Shown: positions 49,005 through 59,703 of the stretch, piece after piece
Numbering within the stretch: position 1 is the first letter of the stretch
Layout: the number at the start of each line of letters is the position of its first letter
Source: Vibrio gallicus
Lineage (GTDB): Bacteria; Pseudomonadota; Gammaproteobacteria; Enterobacterales; Vibrionaceae
Reading direction: 5' to 3'
NCBI RefSeq assembly: GCF_024346875.1
Contig: NZ_AP024871.1
Coordinates: 1,798,001 to 1,862,000, forward strand
Length of the DNA: 64,000 nt
Made by a program: the position numbers and the translations under genes
The notes under the pieces: model-generated
What the model was told of the DNA's origin: nothing
Seen by the model: only the letters and a program-made list of their open reading frames with translations
Database searches by the model: none

Positions 49005-50873
49005 ATGACTCTTAATATCTCAAAATACCCTACATTGGCATTAGCCAATACGCCTGATGAACTTCGAGATCTGCCCAAGCAGACACTACCGACGTTATGC
49101 GATGAGCTGCGCACTTACTTATTAAATAGTGTTAGTCAGTCCAGTGGACATCTAGCATCAGGCCTTGGCACAATAGAGCTTACTGTCGCTCTACACTATG
49201 TATATAACACCCCTTTTGACCAGCTCATTTGGGATGTGGGCCACCAAGCATATCCTCATAAGATTTTAACTGGGCGCCGCGATCAATTACCGACGATTCG
49301 CCAAAAAGATGGCCTTCATCCATTTCCATGGCGTGATGAGAGTGAATATGACGTACTTTCAGTAGGTCACTCATCGACCTCGATAAGCGCGGCATTAGGT
49401 ATCGCTATTGGCGCAGAAAAAGAAGGTCAAGATCGTAAAGTAGTCAGCGTTATTGGTGATGGTGCTATTACAGCAGGGATGGCATTTGAAGCCATGAACC
49501 ATGCTGGAGACGTCAACACAGATATGCTAGTTATTCTCAATGATAATGAGATGTCGATATCAGAAAACGTAGGCGCGCTCAACAACCACCTTGCTCAGGT
49601 GTTATCCGGCAATCTTTACACAACCCTACGTGAAGGCAGTAAGAAGGTCTTGTCGGGCCTTCCTCCAATCAAAGAGCTCGCTAAACGAACTGAAGAACAC
49701 CTTAAAGGTATGGTTGTACCTGGTACCATGTTTGAAGAACTGGGCTTTAACTACATCGGCCCTATTGATGGGCATGATGTATTAGAATTGGTTAAGACCC
49801 TTAAGAATATGCGTAACCTGAAAGGTCCACAGTTCCTGCATATCATGACCAAGAAAGGCAAAGGTTATGAACCTGCAGAGCGCGATCCTATCGGTTATCA
49901 TGGCGTTCCCAAGTTTGACCCTGCCGGCACATCTCTTCCAAAAAGCAAAGGCGGCAAGCCCACCTTTTCTAAGGTTTTTGGGGATTTCCTGTGTGATATG
50001 GCCGCTATCGACCCGAAACTAATGGCAATCACCCCTGCCATGCGTGAAGGCTCTGGTATGGTTGAGTTTTCGAAACAGTATCCACAGCAATATTTTGATG
50101 TCGCTATTGCAGAGCAGCATGCTGTAACACTGGCAACTGGCCTAGCAATCTCTGGCAACAAGCCTATCGTCGCCATCTATTCCACCTTCTTGCAGCGTGG
50201 ATACGATCAACTGATCCACGATGTTGCAATCATGAATCAACCCGTAATGTTTGCTATCGACCGCGCAGGTTTAGTCGGTGCCGATGGTCAAACCCACCAA
50301 GGTGCGTTCGATCTTAGCTTTATGCGTTGCATCCCGAACATGGTTATTATGGCACCAAGTGATGAAGACGAATGTCGTCAGATGCTATATACCGGCCATC
50401 AACATCAAGGTCCTTCAGCTGTTCGCTACCCTAGAGGTAGTGGTCGAGGTGCTGATATCCAGCAAGCCTTTACCGCCCTTGAAATAGGTAAGGGTCGTAA
50501 GGTTCGTCAAGGTGCAAACAAGGTAGCCATTTTAAGCTTTGGTACTTTCTTAGATAATGCATTACAGGCAGCAGAGCAACTCGATGCTACCGTTGCTGAT
50601 ATGCGCTTTGTGAAGCCTTTAGACCAAGAGTTAATACTCGAGCTCGCTCACACTCACGATGTGTTGGTAACTATCGAAGAGAACGTGGTCGCTGGCGGTG
50701 CAGGAAGTGGTGTGGTTGAGTTTCTAATGCACAATAAGGTAATTAAGCCAGTACTCACTCTTGGTCTACCTGATCGCTTTGTAGCACAAGGTACTCAACA
50801 AGAGATGCATGTTGAACTGGGCTTAGATGCGCAGGGCATTGTGCGTCAGATACAAGAGTATCTAGATCGATAG
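49005..50873 (+). CDS. dxs: 1-deoxy-D-xylulose-5-phosphate synthase
   Basis: Thiamine-diphosphate enzyme that condenses pyruvate and glyceraldehyde 3-phosphate, first step of the MEP pathway. 622 residues: thiamine-binding [20 protein letters not shown], continuing to [15 protein letters not shown], glyceraldehyde-binding [14 protein letters not shown], and the pyrimidine domain with [16 protein letters not shown] (catalytic Glu) and [18 protein letters not shown]. Starts at 48993 (GTG) and 48999 (ATG) are also in frame; this ATG aligns with E. coli MSFDIAKYP. Operon with xseB and ispA. Confidence 0.96.
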   Translation: MTLNISKYPTLALANTPDELRDLPKQTLPTLCDELRTYLLNSVSQSSGHLASGLGTIELTVALHYVYNTPFDQLIWDVGHQAYPHKILTGRRDQLPTIRQKDGLHPFPWRDESEYDVLSVGHSSTSISAALGIAIGAEKEGQDRKVVSVIGDGAITAGMAFEAMNHAGDVNTDMLVILNDNEMSISENVGALNNHLAQVLSGNLYTTLREGSKKVLSGLPPIKELAKRTEEHLKGMVVPGTMFEELGFNYIGPIDGHDVLELVKTLKNMRNLKGPQFLHIMTKKGKGYEPAERDPIGYHGVPKFDPAGTSLPKSKGGKPTFSKVFGDFLCDMAAIDPKLMAITPAMREGSGMVEFSKQYPQQYFDVAIAEQHAVTLATGLAISGNKPIVAIYSTFLQRGYDQLIHDVAIMNQPVMFAIDRAGLVGADGQTHQGAFDLSFMRCIPNMVIMAPSDEDECRQMLYTGHQHQGPSAVRYPRGSGRGADIQQAFTALEIGKGRKVRQGANKVAILSFGTFLDNALQAAEQLDATVADMRFVKPLDQELILELAHTHDVLVTIEENVVAGGAGSGVVEFLMHNKVIKPVLTLGLPDRFVAQGTQQEMHVELGLDAQGIVRQIQEYLDR

Positions 50874-50896
50874 ATAGATAAATAGCTAAATGAACA

Positions 50897-50942
50897 CTCC
50901 CCCTTTGGTTCTAAGCACCCAAACTTAGCACCAAAGGGGGAG
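50897..50942. terminator. Bidirectional terminator between dxs and pgpA
   Basis: Stem of 13 bp (CTCCCCCTTTGGT/ACCAAAGGGGGAG) plus a CTAAG/CTTAG top (50911-50915, 50924-50928) around an 8-base loop. Located between convergent operons; T-tracts are weak. Confidence 0.75.
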
Positions 50943-50949
50943 ATAAAAA

Positions 50950-51453
50950 TTAGAACCAGCCTAAAGCCTTACCTAACACAACCAGCGAAATTGCCGCCAT
51001 AACACCGGCAAGAATATCGTCAATCATAATACCGAAGCCGCCATCTACATGCTTATCTAGATAACTAATAGGCCACGGCTTGATCATATCGAAGGCACGA
51101 AATAATACAAAGCCAGCCACAACCCACTTCCAGTCATTCGTTGCCAATCCTAGCAAGGGCACGATACTCATCGTGATCCAAAAGCCGGCGAACTCATCCC
51201 ATACAATTGAGCCATGGTCGTGAACCCCCATATCCTGAGCCGTAATATCGCAGATCTTAATCCCAACAATGCAGCTAATCACTACCGCCAATAGGTATGC
51301 AGGTAAAGGTAACTGAACCAGTATCAAATAAAATGGGATAGAAGCTAGCGTACCCATAGTGCCGGGGATGATCGGTGATAAACCGCTACCAAAACCGGTT
51401 GCTAACAGATGCCAAGGGTTACTTAGTGCGATTTTATCGAGAGGATTACTCAT
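50950..51453 (-). CDS. pgpA: Phosphatidylglycerophosphatase A
   Basis: Dephosphorylates phosphatidylglycerophosphate to phosphatidylglycerol. 167 residues, integral inner-membrane protein with about four hydrophobic segments; conserved GFGSGLSPIIPGTMGTLAS near the N-terminus, DHGSIVWDEFAGFWITM in the middle, and GGFGIMIDDILAGVMAA near the end. Starts 3 bases after the thiL stop and ends the nusB-thiL-pgpA stretch. Confidence 0.95.
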   Translation of the reverse strand: MSNPLDKIALSNPWHLLATGFGSGLSPIIPGTMGTLASIPFYLILVQLPLPAYLLAVVISCIVGIKICDITAQDMGVHDHGSIVWDEFAGFWITMSIVPLLGLATNDWKWVVAGFVLFRAFDMIKPWPISYLDKHVDGGFGIMIDDILAGVMAAISLVVLGKALGWF

Positions 51454-51456
51454 TGA

Positions 51457-52428
51457 TTAAGATTCTCTAAAATGATCAAAGCCTTGACTAGTATAATCTA
51501 GTCGCTCACCGCCGCGATGTAAGTGCAGCTCTTGCGAGCTGTTAACGCGACCTATAGCTTTGATTTCGTTGGATAATGACTGTACAGACTCTAGCAGATC
51601 CGGGGCAACTGTAAAGCACAGTTCATACTCTTCACCGCTGCATAGAGCATACTGCCAAGGCGCTGCATATTCACTCTCAGCACACGATGAGAATGCGCTT
51701 AACTCATTAGAAACAGGGAGTGCCATAACATCTATGCTAGCTCCGACCCCAGAGCGCTTCATGATGTGCCTAATATCCGATACTAGACCATCAGAAATAT
51801 CGATACAACTGGATGCGATGCCCCTTAGCTGTTGCGCCAATGCAACCCTTGAGATGGAAACAAAGTGGCGACGCTCAAGCTCCGGGGCATGAGGCAGGTG
51901 ACGCTTACTTGTATCAAGGATAACCTCAAGACCGGCATGGCTATCACCAAGGTTGCCGGTTACGCAGATAATATCTCCGTCTTTTGCTCCACTGCGCAAT
52001 AGAGCGCTACCTCGCGGCACTATACCTTGTATGGTCAAACTAACCGCAAGAGGGCCTTTAGTTGTATCCCCACCGATAAGCTGTAAATTGTGTTGATTAG
52101 CCAAGGAGAAAAAGCTATCACAAAAGGCTTTAAGCCAAGCAAGATCTTGATGCGGTAGGGTTATAGCCATTGAGACCCATGCAGGTTTTGCCCCCATAGC
52201 GGCAAGATCACTTAAGTTTGAAGCTAAAGCTTTGTGCGCAACCCAAGCAGGAGGGGCGTCAGCCAAAAAGTGGGTCCCCACAACAACTGTGTCTGTACTA
52301 ATCACTATTTGCTGATCTGGATTACAGCTTACGATGGCGCAATCATCTCCTTGTGCCAATATGACATCATCTCGATGTGATTGCTGACCACAAAAGTAGT
52401 TGTCTATAAGATCAAACTCGCTGGCCAC
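51457..52428 (-). CDS. thiL: Thiamine-monophosphate kinase
   Basis: Phosphorylates thiamine monophosphate to the active diphosphate. 323 residues in the PurM-like fold: GDDCAIVSCNPDQ near residue 27, HFLADAPPAWVAHKALASNL, LIGGDTTKGPLAVSLTIQG with Mg-binding Asp, and ISDGLVSDIRHIM. Follows nusB with a 69-base gap containing a terminator. Coupled to pgpA downstream. Confidence 0.95.
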   Translation of the reverse strand: MASEFDLIDNYFCGQQSHRDDVILAQGDDCAIVSCNPDQQIVISTDTVVVGTHFLADAPPAWVAHKALASNLSDLAAMGAKPAWVSMAITLPHQDLAWLKAFCDSFFSLANQHNLQLIGGDTTKGPLAVSLTIQGIVPRGSALLRSGAKDGDIICVTGNLGDSHAGLEVILDTSKRHLPHAPELERRHFVSISRVALAQQLRGIASSCIDISDGLVSDIRHIMKRSGVGASIDVMALPVSNELSAFSSCAESEYAAPWQYALCSGEEYELCFTVAPDLLESVQSLSNEIKAIGRVNSSQELHLHRGGERLDYTSQGFDHFRES

Positions 52429-52448
52429 CTTTCCCCCTAACTCTACAT

Positions 52449-52476
52449 GTAAAAAAGGTCAGCATAAGCTGACCTT
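52449..52476 (-). terminator. Terminator between nusB and thiL
   Basis: Stem AAGGTCAGC/GCTGACCTT (52455-52463, 52468-52476), loop ATAA, followed on the minus strand by TTTTTT. Attenuates the operon before thiL-pgpA. Confidence 0.8.
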
Positions 52477-52497
52477 CCAATTAAATATCAAGTTGTA

Positions 52498-52968
52498 TTA
52501 CTTCTTCTTACGAAGATGCGGCGCTGCTTTATCTAATACGCCGTTCACAAACTTGTAGCTATCTTCAGCTGCAAATACTTTCGCAAGCTCGATGGCTTCA
52601 TTAATAACGACTTTATGCGGTACATCTTGACGACGAGTCATTTCATATACAGCTAAGCGTAGCAGAGCCAACTCCATCATATCCAAATCTTGCATTGGAC
52701 GAGAAAGGAATGGACGAAGCTTACTATCAAGCTCTTGATGAGTCAGTGCTACACCTGTCAACAAGTCACGGAAATAGGCAACGTCTGTCTCTTGTTCATT
52801 AAGCGCTGGCTCTTCTGCATGATGCTCTTCTTCATCATACTTGCCACCAGACAAAAACTGTTCTTCTACAGTAGCGATATTTTCTTTAGTAATTTGCCAA
52901 GAGTAGATCGCTTGTAGAGCAAATTGACGTGCATTACGACGTGCGGCTGGTTTCACACTGGCCCCCAT
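52498..52968 (-). CDS. nusB: Transcription antitermination factor NusB
   Basis: With NusE, binds boxA RNA to allow rRNA antitermination. 156 residues, all-helical: [20 protein letters not shown] at the N-terminus, [20 protein letters not shown] and [20 protein letters not shown], then [12 protein letters not shown] near the C-terminus. An extra acidic stretch of His/Glu ([11 protein letters not shown]) around residues 42-52 is larger than in E. coli. ATG overlaps the ribH stop by one base (TAATG). Confidence 0.96.
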   Translation of the reverse strand: MGASVKPAARRNARQFALQAIYSWQITKENIATVEEQFLSGGKYDEEEHHAEEPALNEQETDVAYFRDLLTGVALTHQELDSKLRPFLSRPMQDLDMMELALLRLAVYEMTRRQDVPHKVVINEAIELAKVFAAEDSYKFVNGVLDKAAPHLRKKK

Positions 52969-53438
52969 TAGGAATCGATTTCAGAAAGAACGTTGATCAT
53001 CTCTAGCGCGCTTAGTGCAGCCTCTGCACCCTTGTTACCCGCCTTGGTACCAGCACGCTCAATAGCTTGATCAATAGTGTCTACGGTCAAAACGCCAAAG
53101 GCTACTGGAAGACTGTGTTCCAAAGAAACCTGCGCTAGACCTTTATTACACTCACTACAAACATAGTCGAAGTGTGGTGTTCCACCACGAATAACAGTAC
53201 CTAAAGATACAATAGCATCATATTTATTGGTACGCGCAACACGTTGTGCCACTAGTGGTAGCTCTACAGCTCCTGGGCAACGTACTACAGTAATATTTTC
53301 TTCAGTTACCTGTCCATGGCGTTTCAAAGTGTCGATAGCACCAGACAATAGGCTTTCATTAATAAAGCTATTAAAACGCGAAATTACAATTGCAATTTTT
53401 GCGTTTGGCGCAGGGAATCCACCTTCGATTACTTTCAT
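52968..53438 (-). CDS. ribH: 6,7-dimethyl-8-ribityllumazine synthase
   Basis: Penultimate step of riboflavin synthesis: joins 5-amino-6-ribitylamino-uracil with 3,4-dihydroxy-2-butanone 4-phosphate. 156 residues with [51 protein letters not shown] and the active-site His in PHFDYV. Forms 60-mers or pentamers in relatives. Located between ribBX and nusB, the usual gammaproteobacterial order. Confidence 0.97.
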   Translation of the reverse strand: MKVIEGGFPAPNAKIAIVISRFNSFINESLLSGAIDTLKRHGQVTEENITVVRCPGAVELPLVAQRVARTNKYDAIVSLGTVIRGGTPHFDYVCSECNKGLAQVSLEHSLPVAFGVLTVDTIDQAIERAGTKAGNKGAEAALSALEMINVLSEIDS

Positions 53439-53566
53439 AAAATTACCTTCAACTATCTCGTAAGCGAGAATCGCGGGATTCTAGCACAAATCTGTGATCA
53501 GAATCTAATATCATTTACCGAATTCTCAAGTTAACATGATTAAGAGCTCATATAGCTCTTGTGTAT

Positions 53567-54676
53567 TTATTCGCAAACGTACTCAACAACATCAAGACCA
53601 AAGCCTGACAATGAGTGGTAACGCTTATCACTTGATGACATCAGGCGCATCTTACTCACCCCCATATCTGCTAAGATCTGTGAACCGACACCGACACGAC
53701 GTGAGGTGCCTTGCTTCTTAGCCATGGTTGGCGCTTCGCCTTTGTCTTGTAATTCAAACGCATTCAGCTTATGGATCAACTGCTCCGAGCCTTCTTCGTT
53801 GCCCAAAACAACTAATACGCCACCTTCATCGTTAATGCGTTGCATCGCCTTATCTAGCGACCAGCTGCGGTCTGCGTCGCGGTTAGAGCGAAGCAAATCA
53901 GTAAAGGTGTCTTGCAGGTGAACGCGCACTAAGCACGCCTCTTCCGATACCTCACCTTTACGCAACGCATAGTGCAATTGTTTATCTATCGTATCGCGAT
54001 AGGTCACCATATCAAACTCACCAAATTCAGTAGGGAGTTTGCACTCAGCCACGCGCTCAATTGTGGTTTCAGTATTGTTTCTATATTCAATAAGATCCGC
54101 AATAGTACCCAGCTTCACCCCATGCTTTTTAGCAAATAACTCAAGGTCAGGGCGGCGAGCCATAGTGCCATCGTCGTTAAGGATTTCGACAATAACTGAT
54201 GCTGGTTCTAGCCCAGCAAGGCGCGCCAAATCACAACCGGCCTCAGTATGCCCAGCGCGAGTTAACACCCCGCCATCTTGCGCAGCTAATGGGAAGATGT
54301 GTCCCGGTTGAACCAGATCAGCCGCTCTTGCATCCTTAGCTACTGCCGCCTGAACGGTTACCGCTCTATCCGCAGCAGAAATGCCGGTGGTCACCCCTTC
54401 AGCAGCCTCAATTGAGACAGTAAACGCGGTAGTAAATTGAGCATTGTTATCTTGTACCATAGGCGGCAAACCTAAGCGTTCACAACGCTCGCCTGTCATG
54501 GTTAAGCAGATTAGGCCGCGGCCATAGGTTGCCATAAAGTTAATTGATTCAGGAGTAATATGCTCTGCCGCCATAATGAGATCGCCCTCATTTTCACGGT
54601 CTTCATCATCCATCAGGATAACCATTTTACCTAGGCGGATATCTTCAATAATTTCTTGTGGTGAGCTAATTGACAT
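53567..54676 (-). CDS. ribB: 3,4-dihydroxy-2-butanone 4-phosphate synthase with degenerate GTP-cyclohydrolase-like domain (RibBX type)
   Basis: 369 residues. The N-terminal RibB domain (1-200) is intact: [17 protein letters not shown] near residue 23 and [15 protein letters not shown] near 140. The C-terminal 170 residues resemble GTP cyclohydrolase II ([20 protein letters not shown]), but the zinc region, with three Cys in true RibA, reads [19 protein letters not shown], and the RQEGR loop reads GNEEGSEQL. Cyclohydrolase activity is therefore not expected. This matches the RibBX variant described in proteobacteria. Between ribE and ribH. Confidence 0.9.
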   Translation of the reverse strand: MSISSPQEIIEDIRLGKMVILMDDEDRENEGDLIMAAEHITPESINFMATYGRGLICLTMTGERCERLGLPPMVQDNNAQFTTAFTVSIEAAEGVTTGISAADRAVTVQAAVAKDARAADLVQPGHIFPLAAQDGGVLTRAGHTEAGCDLARLAGLEPASVIVEILNDDGTMARRPDLELFAKKHGVKLGTIADLIEYRNNTETTIERVAECKLPTEFGEFDMVTYRDTIDKQLHYALRKGEVSEEACLVRVHLQDTFTDLLRSNRDADRSWSLDKAMQRINDEGGVLVVLGNEEGSEQLIHKLNAFELQDKGEAPTMAKKQGTSRRVGVGSQILADMGVSKMRLMSSSDKRYHSLSGFGLDVVEYVCE

Positions 54677-54704
54677 GTCAGGTTCCTAGCAATAACAGCC
54701 TTGC

Positions 54705-55358
54705 TTAAGCAAAGCCGTTCTGTTGTAAAAATTCCATAGTAATAGACGAGCCCTGTGAATCTTGCTCTTCTACCCCAAGTAGGCGCTCCATATAGCGAGC
54801 TAATACATCAACCTCTAGGTTGACTTGACGCCCAACCTCAAATTCATCAATGATAGTTTGCTGCGTTGTATGGGGCACTATTGTTAATTTAAAGCCTTGT
54901 TTTCTTAGATCATTTACCGTTAGGCTAATGCCATCAACTGTTATTGATCCTTTTTGTGCGACGTATCGCTCAATATCTTGTGGCATCTCAACCCAGTACT
55001 CGACCGCTCGACCAACGGGAATGCGCTCAACGATAGTACCTACACCATCAACGTGACCTGAGACGATATGACCACCAAAGCGTGTCGTCGGTAGCATTGC
55101 TTTTTCGAGATTGACTCTGTCGCCAACCTGATAGTTTCGAAACCCTGTCTTATTGAGGGTTTCAACAGATAAATCTGCGCTAAACGAACTTGAGTCAAAG
55201 GCGACAACGGTTAAACAAATACCGTTGGTCGCAATGGAGTCCCCTAACTTAACATCAGACATATCTAAGGTGCCGCTATGGACAGTGATAGAGATATCCT
55301 CTCCGTTAGAGACAATATTGGCAATACTGCCAACCGCTTCAACGATACCGGTAAACAT
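54705..55358 (-). CDS. ribE: Riboflavin synthase alpha chain
   Basis: Dismutates two 6,7-dimethyl-8-ribityllumazine molecules into riboflavin. 217 residues with two homologous lumazine-binding repeats: MFTGIVEAVGSI with IATNGICLTVV, and HIVSGHVDGVGTIVER with VDGISLTVND. N-terminal MFTGIVE is the family start. Named ribE here in the E. coli ribC sense. Follows ribD; 28 bases before ribBX. Confidence 0.96.
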   Translation of the reverse strand: MFTGIVEAVGSIANIVSNGEDISITVHSGTLDMSDVKLGDSIATNGICLTVVAFDSSSFSADLSVETLNKTGFRNYQVGDRVNLEKAMLPTTRFGGHIVSGHVDGVGTIVERIPVGRAVEYWVEMPQDIERYVAQKGSITVDGISLTVNDLRKQGFKLTIVPHTTQQTIIDEFEVGRQVNLEVDVLARYMERLLGVEEQDSQGSSITMEFLQQNGFA

Positions 55359-55381
55359 AAATTATCCTAACTAAAATAGCG

Positions 55382-56467
55382 TTACGACAGATGCGCAACA
55401 ATCTTTATATCTTCGCCAATTGGCGTTACTTCAGCAATCTTGAGGTCAACAGCTTCACTCATTTCTTGTAATCCAAATAGATTCACTAATCCACGAGCAT
55501 CCGCCCCCATCAGTTTCGGTGCCAAATATAAAACCAATTCATCAACGAGTTTTTGTTCTATCATAGACGCGGCTAAGGTTGCCCCAGCCTCAACCCATAA
55601 GTGATTGATATTGTGCTCTTTTGCTAGATTTGCAAGTAGCTGTGGTAAATCTATTTCCTGCTCACCAACGCCAACCATCGTATCTTCAGCAATTATCATC
55701 AACTCTCCACCCTTACCAGTGAATAGCTTGAGGCTCTCCTCTAGCTGTCCTCTACGGTCTAAAATAACCCGTAATGGCTGACGTATATCTTTAGTTGGAT
55801 ATTTGGACATCACTGAGGCAGGTAATTCGTCAGCGCGAACATTGAGTGAAGCGTCATCGTCAATTACCGTGCGAGAGGTAGAAAGTATCGCTCCGGCTTG
55901 GGCTCTATAACGCTGCACATCAGCCCGAGCAGCAGGACCTGTGATCCATTTGCTTTTGCCGTTGGCTAGTGCTGTTTTTCCATCTAAGCTTGCCGCAAGC
56001 TTAAGTTGTACATACGGCATATTGCTGCGCATTTTTTTAAGGAAAGGTTTATTAATTCTTTCTGCATCTTGCTCAAGCAACCCCACCTCGACCTCAATAC
56101 CTGCATCACGCAATAAATTAAAACCGCGTCCACCAACCTGAGGGTTTGGGTCTTGCATAGCACATACCACCCGTGCCACCTTTGCTTCAACTAAGGCTTG
56201 GGCACATGGCGGCGTTCTTCCATAATGCGAGCAGGGCTCAAGGGTGACATAAACGGTCGCACCTTGCGCCAAAGCCTGAGCTTGATTTAATGCGTGCACC
56301 TCTGCATGAGGACCACCAGCTTTAATATGAAACCCTTCACCAACGACTTGATCTTCCTGAACGATGACACAGCCTACATTAGGATTTGGGTGCGTAGTAA
56401 ATTTACCTTTTTCTGCTAAGGTTATTGCACGCGCCATCATTTGGTGATCAAACACGGAAAACGGCAT
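55382..56467 (-). CDS. ribD: Riboflavin biosynthesis protein RibD (deaminase/reductase)
   Basis: Bifunctional: deaminates the pyrimidine intermediate and reduces its ribosyl side chain with NADPH. 361 residues: deaminase zinc site HAEVHAL near residue 51 and EPCSHYGRTPPC near 75, then the reductase with VQLKLAASLDGKTALANGKS near residue 152 and LWVEAGATLAASMIE. The nrdR stop lies 3 bases before its start, as in the conserved nrdR-ribD pair. Confidence 0.97.
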   Translation of the reverse strand: MPFSVFDHQMMARAITLAEKGKFTTHPNPNVGCVIVQEDQVVGEGFHIKAGGPHAEVHALNQAQALAQGATVYVTLEPCSHYGRTPPCAQALVEAKVARVVCAMQDPNPQVGGRGFNLLRDAGIEVEVGLLEQDAERINKPFLKKMRSNMPYVQLKLAASLDGKTALANGKSKWITGPAARADVQRYRAQAGAILSTSRTVIDDDASLNVRADELPASVMSKYPTKDIRQPLRVILDRRGQLEESLKLFTGKGGELMIIAEDTMVGVGEQEIDLPQLLANLAKEHNINHLWVEAGATLAASMIEQKLVDELVLYLAPKLMGADARGLVNLFGLQEMSEAVDLKIAEVTPIGEDIKIVAHLS

Positions 56468-56470
56468 CGG

Positions 56471-56920
56471 TTAATCCTCAAGCTTGGCGATTTCTTCACC
56501 AAACTCACGGATATCCTCAAAACTACGATAAACCGAGGCAAAACGGATATAAGCAACTTTATCAAGATCTTTGAGCTGCTCCATAACCAAGTTTCCTATC
56601 ATATCACTAGGCACTTCTCGCTCACCCGTAGCTCGAATACTAGATTTGATTACACTAATAGACAGCTCAATAGCATCTGCACTTACAGGACGCTTCTCTA
56701 ATGCTCTAAGTAAGCCATTTGCCATCTTATCTTCATTGAACGGTTCGCGATTACCATTAGATTTTATCACCTTCGGCATGACTAATTCCGCCGTTTCAAA
56801 GGTCGTAAAACGCTCATTACATGCAAGGCATTGACGCCTGCGGCGAACTTGATGACCGTCAGCGACAAGTCGAGAATCAATAACTTTAGTTTCGTTTTCA
56901 GAACAAAATGGGCAATGCAT
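56471..56920 (-). CDS. nrdR: Transcriptional repressor NrdR
   Basis: ATP/dATP-sensing repressor of ribonucleotide reductase genes. 149 residues with N-terminal zinc ribbon ([14 protein letters not shown] and [13 protein letters not shown]), then an ATP-cone domain ([20 protein letters not shown]) and C-terminal helices. First gene of the riboflavin operon; the promoter region upstream is 300 bases long (see next entry). Confidence 0.97.
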   Translation of the reverse strand: MHCPFCSENETKVIDSRLVADGHQVRRRRQCLACNERFTTFETAELVMPKVIKSNGNREPFNEDKMANGLLRALEKRPVSADAIELSISVIKSSIRATGEREVPSDMIGNLVMEQLKDLDKVAYIRFASVYRSFEDIREFGEEIAKLED

Positions 56921-57221
56921 ACCTGCTCCCTAAATAAATCGAATACACATGAGCATTTCTTACCAACCTCAATATGTTAGGTTTATTGCTGTTAAACCTG
57001 CATATTTCCCGCTGATATTCGGTATCTCTTCAAAATACCCACTCAAGGGAGAAATTAACTAAGACCTTTAGTGGTTAAACTTTCATCTAACCTTAAGTCA
57101 ATAGATCATAAATTGTAACGGATTTATGGGCACTATTCGACAATTCAAAAGCACACTATCGCATATTAAAAAGGGCTCTGTGATAGAGCCCTCGGATTAT
57201 TTCAGTTTTAAGCGTTTTAAA
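56921..57221. other. nrdR upstream region
   Basis: 301 bases without a gene. It holds the proA terminator (57172-57192) at its right end and, on the nrdR side, a short inverted repeat AGGTTTA/TAAACCT at 56979-56999 that could be an operator. No reading frame or known RNA element is visible. Confidence 0.5.
57167..57192 (-). terminator. Terminator after proA
   Basis: Stem AGGGCTCT/AGAGCCCT (57172-57179, 57185-57192), 5-base loop, then TTTTT on the minus strand. Confidence 0.85.
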
Positions 57222-58472
57222 TTACATACGTGACAGGTAGTCGCCTTTGCCTACCCACTTATAACTGGTCAACTCTTCAAGCCCCATTGGGCCGCGAGCA
57301 TGTAACTTCTGCGTCGATACCGCAACCTCAGCCCCAAGACCAAACTGAGCGCCATCGGTAAAGCGAGTTGAAGCATTCACATATACCGCCGCCGAACCTG
57401 CGGCATTGATAAACTTCTCAGCATTGCGCAGATCGTTGGTTAGAATCGAATCTGAGTGACTGGCATTGTGCTTACGCATATGCGTAATCGCTTCATCAAC
57501 ATCATCAACAACTTTAACTCCTAAGATATACGCTAACCATTCAGTATCAAAATCTCCGGCTACCGCCTCGCGTACTTTGGGTGCTTGATTAACAAAATCG
57601 GTTGCACTTTGGTCTGCCACAAACTCAACCCTATCGGTGAGTCTTGCAATCAGTTTATCTAGAAATGACTGGGCAATCGCCCTATGAACCAACAGCGAGT
57701 CCAATGCGTTGCACGCTGAAGGGCGCTGCATTTTGGCATTCTCAATCAACAATACGGATTTTTCTAGGTCAGCACTCTCGTCAACAAATATGTGTGAAAT
57801 ACCAAAGCCACCGATGATCACAGGGATGGTACTGTTCTCTTTACACATTTTGTGCAATCCCGCACCTCCGCGAGGAATAATCATATCCACATAGTCATCT
57901 AATTTAAGTAATTTAGACACCAATTCGCGATCCGGTTTGTCAATGTATTGCACCGCAGCACCTGGTAGCCCAGCTAAAGAGAGTGCGGTTTGAATAACCT
58001 CAACCAACGCCATGTTTGAATGGAATGTTTCTCGACCACCACGCAAGATGCTGGCATTACCCGTTTTTAGGCATAACGAAGCAATGTCGATAGTGACATT
58101 AGGACGCGCCTCATAGATCACACCGACGACGCCTAGTGGCACTCGGCGGCGAGATAGAGATAAGCCATTGTCTAAGATTCGACTATCAAGCTCGCTACCT
58201 ACAGGGTCATCAAGGTTAATTACATTGCGCACATCATCTGCAATCGCCTTTAAGCGCTCTGTATTGAGCATTAAGCGATCTAACAATGCCTCTCCCATGC
58301 CTGATTCACGCGCTGCATTAATATCTAACGCATTGGCCTTTAAGATAATATCAGCTTGCTTCTCTAGCTCATCGGCCATCAGCGCTAGAGCTTTATTTTT
58401 GGTTGCTGTATCTGTGGTTGCAAGAGTAAATGAGGCTTGTTTTGCCTGCTGCCCTAGTTTTATTAAATCCAC
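57222..58472 (-). CDS. proA: Glutamate-5-semialdehyde dehydrogenase
   Basis: Second step of proline synthesis: NADPH-dependent reduction of glutamyl 5-phosphate to the semialdehyde. 416 residues, aldehyde-dehydrogenase-like: [19 protein letters not shown] near residue 112, catalytic Cys in [16 protein letters not shown] near 250, and [20 protein letters not shown] at the C-terminal side. Starts 12 bases after proB, so the two are one operon. Confidence 0.97.
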   Translation of the reverse strand: MDLIKLGQQAKQASFTLATTDTATKNKALALMADELEKQADIILKANALDINAARESGMGEALLDRLMLNTERLKAIADDVRNVINLDDPVGSELDSRILDNGLSLSRRRVPLGVVGVIYEARPNVTIDIASLCLKTGNASILRGGRETFHSNMALVEVIQTALSLAGLPGAAVQYIDKPDRELVSKLLKLDDYVDMIIPRGGAGLHKMCKENSTIPVIIGGFGISHIFVDESADLEKSVLLIENAKMQRPSACNALDSLLVHRAIAQSFLDKLIARLTDRVEFVADQSATDFVNQAPKVREAVAGDFDTEWLAYILGVKVVDDVDEAITHMRKHNASHSDSILTNDLRNAEKFINAAGSAAVYVNASTRFTDGAQFGLGAEVAVSTQKLHARGPMGLEELTSYKWVGKGDYLSRM

Positions 58473-58484
58473 TTTTATCTCCGT

Positions 58485-59588
58485 TTAAATAACCACGAGA
58501 TCATCGCGATGAATAACCTCTGAACCGTAATCATGGCCCAGCACTTGCCCTATTTCATTGCTGTGCATACCCTGAATTTGTTGCATATCAGCACTCGAGT
58601 AATGAATCAACCCTTTGGCGATAGTATCGCCATCACTATTCACCACTCGAACGACATCACCGCGCTCAAATTGGCCTTTAACCCCAACAACGCCTTTGGC
58701 TAGTAAACTACTGCCCTTCATTTGTAGTGCATCAATTGCCCCTTGATCTACGGTGATCGCCCCCGTCGCCGCAGGGCCTGCTAAGATCCAGCGCTTTCTA
58801 TTTTCTAGTGCTTCTGGAAGTGGCAAGAAACGTGTGCCTGCCGGAGTGTCTGAGGTGCATGTTTGAATAACATCAGCTGCACTACCTGCCGCAATCACCA
58901 CTTCGATACCAGCTCGACGTGCAATATCCGCTGCCTGTAATTTAGTCGCCATACCGCCTGTACCTAAGGCTGTGCCACTTCCGCCAGCTATTTTTCGCAA
59001 GGTTTTATCGATAGTTGTAACCTCACGAATCAGCTCCGCATCTGGGTTTGAGCGAGGATCGGCAGTAAACAACCCAGGCTGATCGGTTAGCAAAATAAGT
59101 TTATCGGCACTACATAAAATACCCACCAAGGCAGAAAGATTATCGTTATCTCCTACCTTAATCTCGGTGGTTGCTACTGCGTCATTTTCATTCACTACCG
59201 GGACAATACCGTAGCTAACCAATGCATTGATGGTATCGCGAGCATTTAAAAAACGCTCTCTATTTTCGAGATCAGCACGAGTCAAAAGCATCTGACCAAT
59301 CTTGATGCCGTAGATAGAAAACAGCGATTCCCATACTTGAATCAAACGTGATTGGCCAACCGCTGCCAGTAACTGTTTGGTTGCCATTGATGTGGGGAGT
59401 TCGGGGTGACCTAAATGCTCACGTCCTGCCGCGATTGCACCTGATGAGACTAAAACAAGGCGATGACCTTGTTGAATTAATTGCGCACATTGGCGAACCA
59501 ATTCTACCATGTGAGCTCTATTTAGCTCCTGTGAGCCCCCCGTTAGCACACTCGTGCCAAGCTTAACCACCACTGTTTTCGATTGCAT
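58485..59588 (-). CDS. proB: Glutamate 5-kinase
   Basis: Commits glutamate to proline by phosphorylating its side-chain carboxyl; feedback-inhibited by proline. 367 residues: amino-acid-kinase domain with [12 protein letters not shown] at the N-terminus, [33 protein letters not shown] near residue 145, [15 protein letters not shown], and a C-terminal PUA domain (about 275-355) ending in HRDDLVVI. First gene of proBA. Confidence 0.97.
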   Translation of the reverse strand: MQSKTVVVKLGTSVLTGGSQELNRAHMVELVRQCAQLIQQGHRLVLVSSGAIAAGREHLGHPELPTSMATKQLLAAVGQSRLIQVWESLFSIYGIKIGQMLLTRADLENRERFLNARDTINALVSYGIVPVVNENDAVATTEIKVGDNDNLSALVGILCSADKLILLTDQPGLFTADPRSNPDAELIREVTTIDKTLRKIAGGSGTALGTGGMATKLQAADIARRAGIEVVIAAGSAADVIQTCTSDTPAGTRFLPLPEALENRKRWILAGPAATGAITVDQGAIDALQMKGSSLLAKGVVGVKGQFERGDVVRVVNSDGDTIAKGLIHYSSADMQQIQGMHSNEIGQVLGHDYGSEVIHRDDLVVI

Positions 59589-59658
59589 GGGTCCGTATTG
59601 TTCTAATTCGAATAGATATCTGTTTTAACAAGCCGAGCACCGTTTCTCAAGCAAAAAA

Positions 59659-59683
59659 ACAAAAAGGCGCACAATGGCGCCTT
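59659..59683 (-). terminator. Terminator after crl
   Basis: Stem AAGGCGC/GCGCCTT (59664-59670, 59677-59683), loop ACAATG, followed on the minus strand by TTTTTG and a further run of T. Confidence 0.85.
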
Positions 59684-59703
59684 AAAGTAGTAGTATTCGA
59701 GCT

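Noticed and set aside
54039..54311. Open frame of 90 codons antisense to ribBX
   Set aside because: Lies wholly inside ribBX on the other strand, with no start signals; a by-product of the codon use of the real gene.
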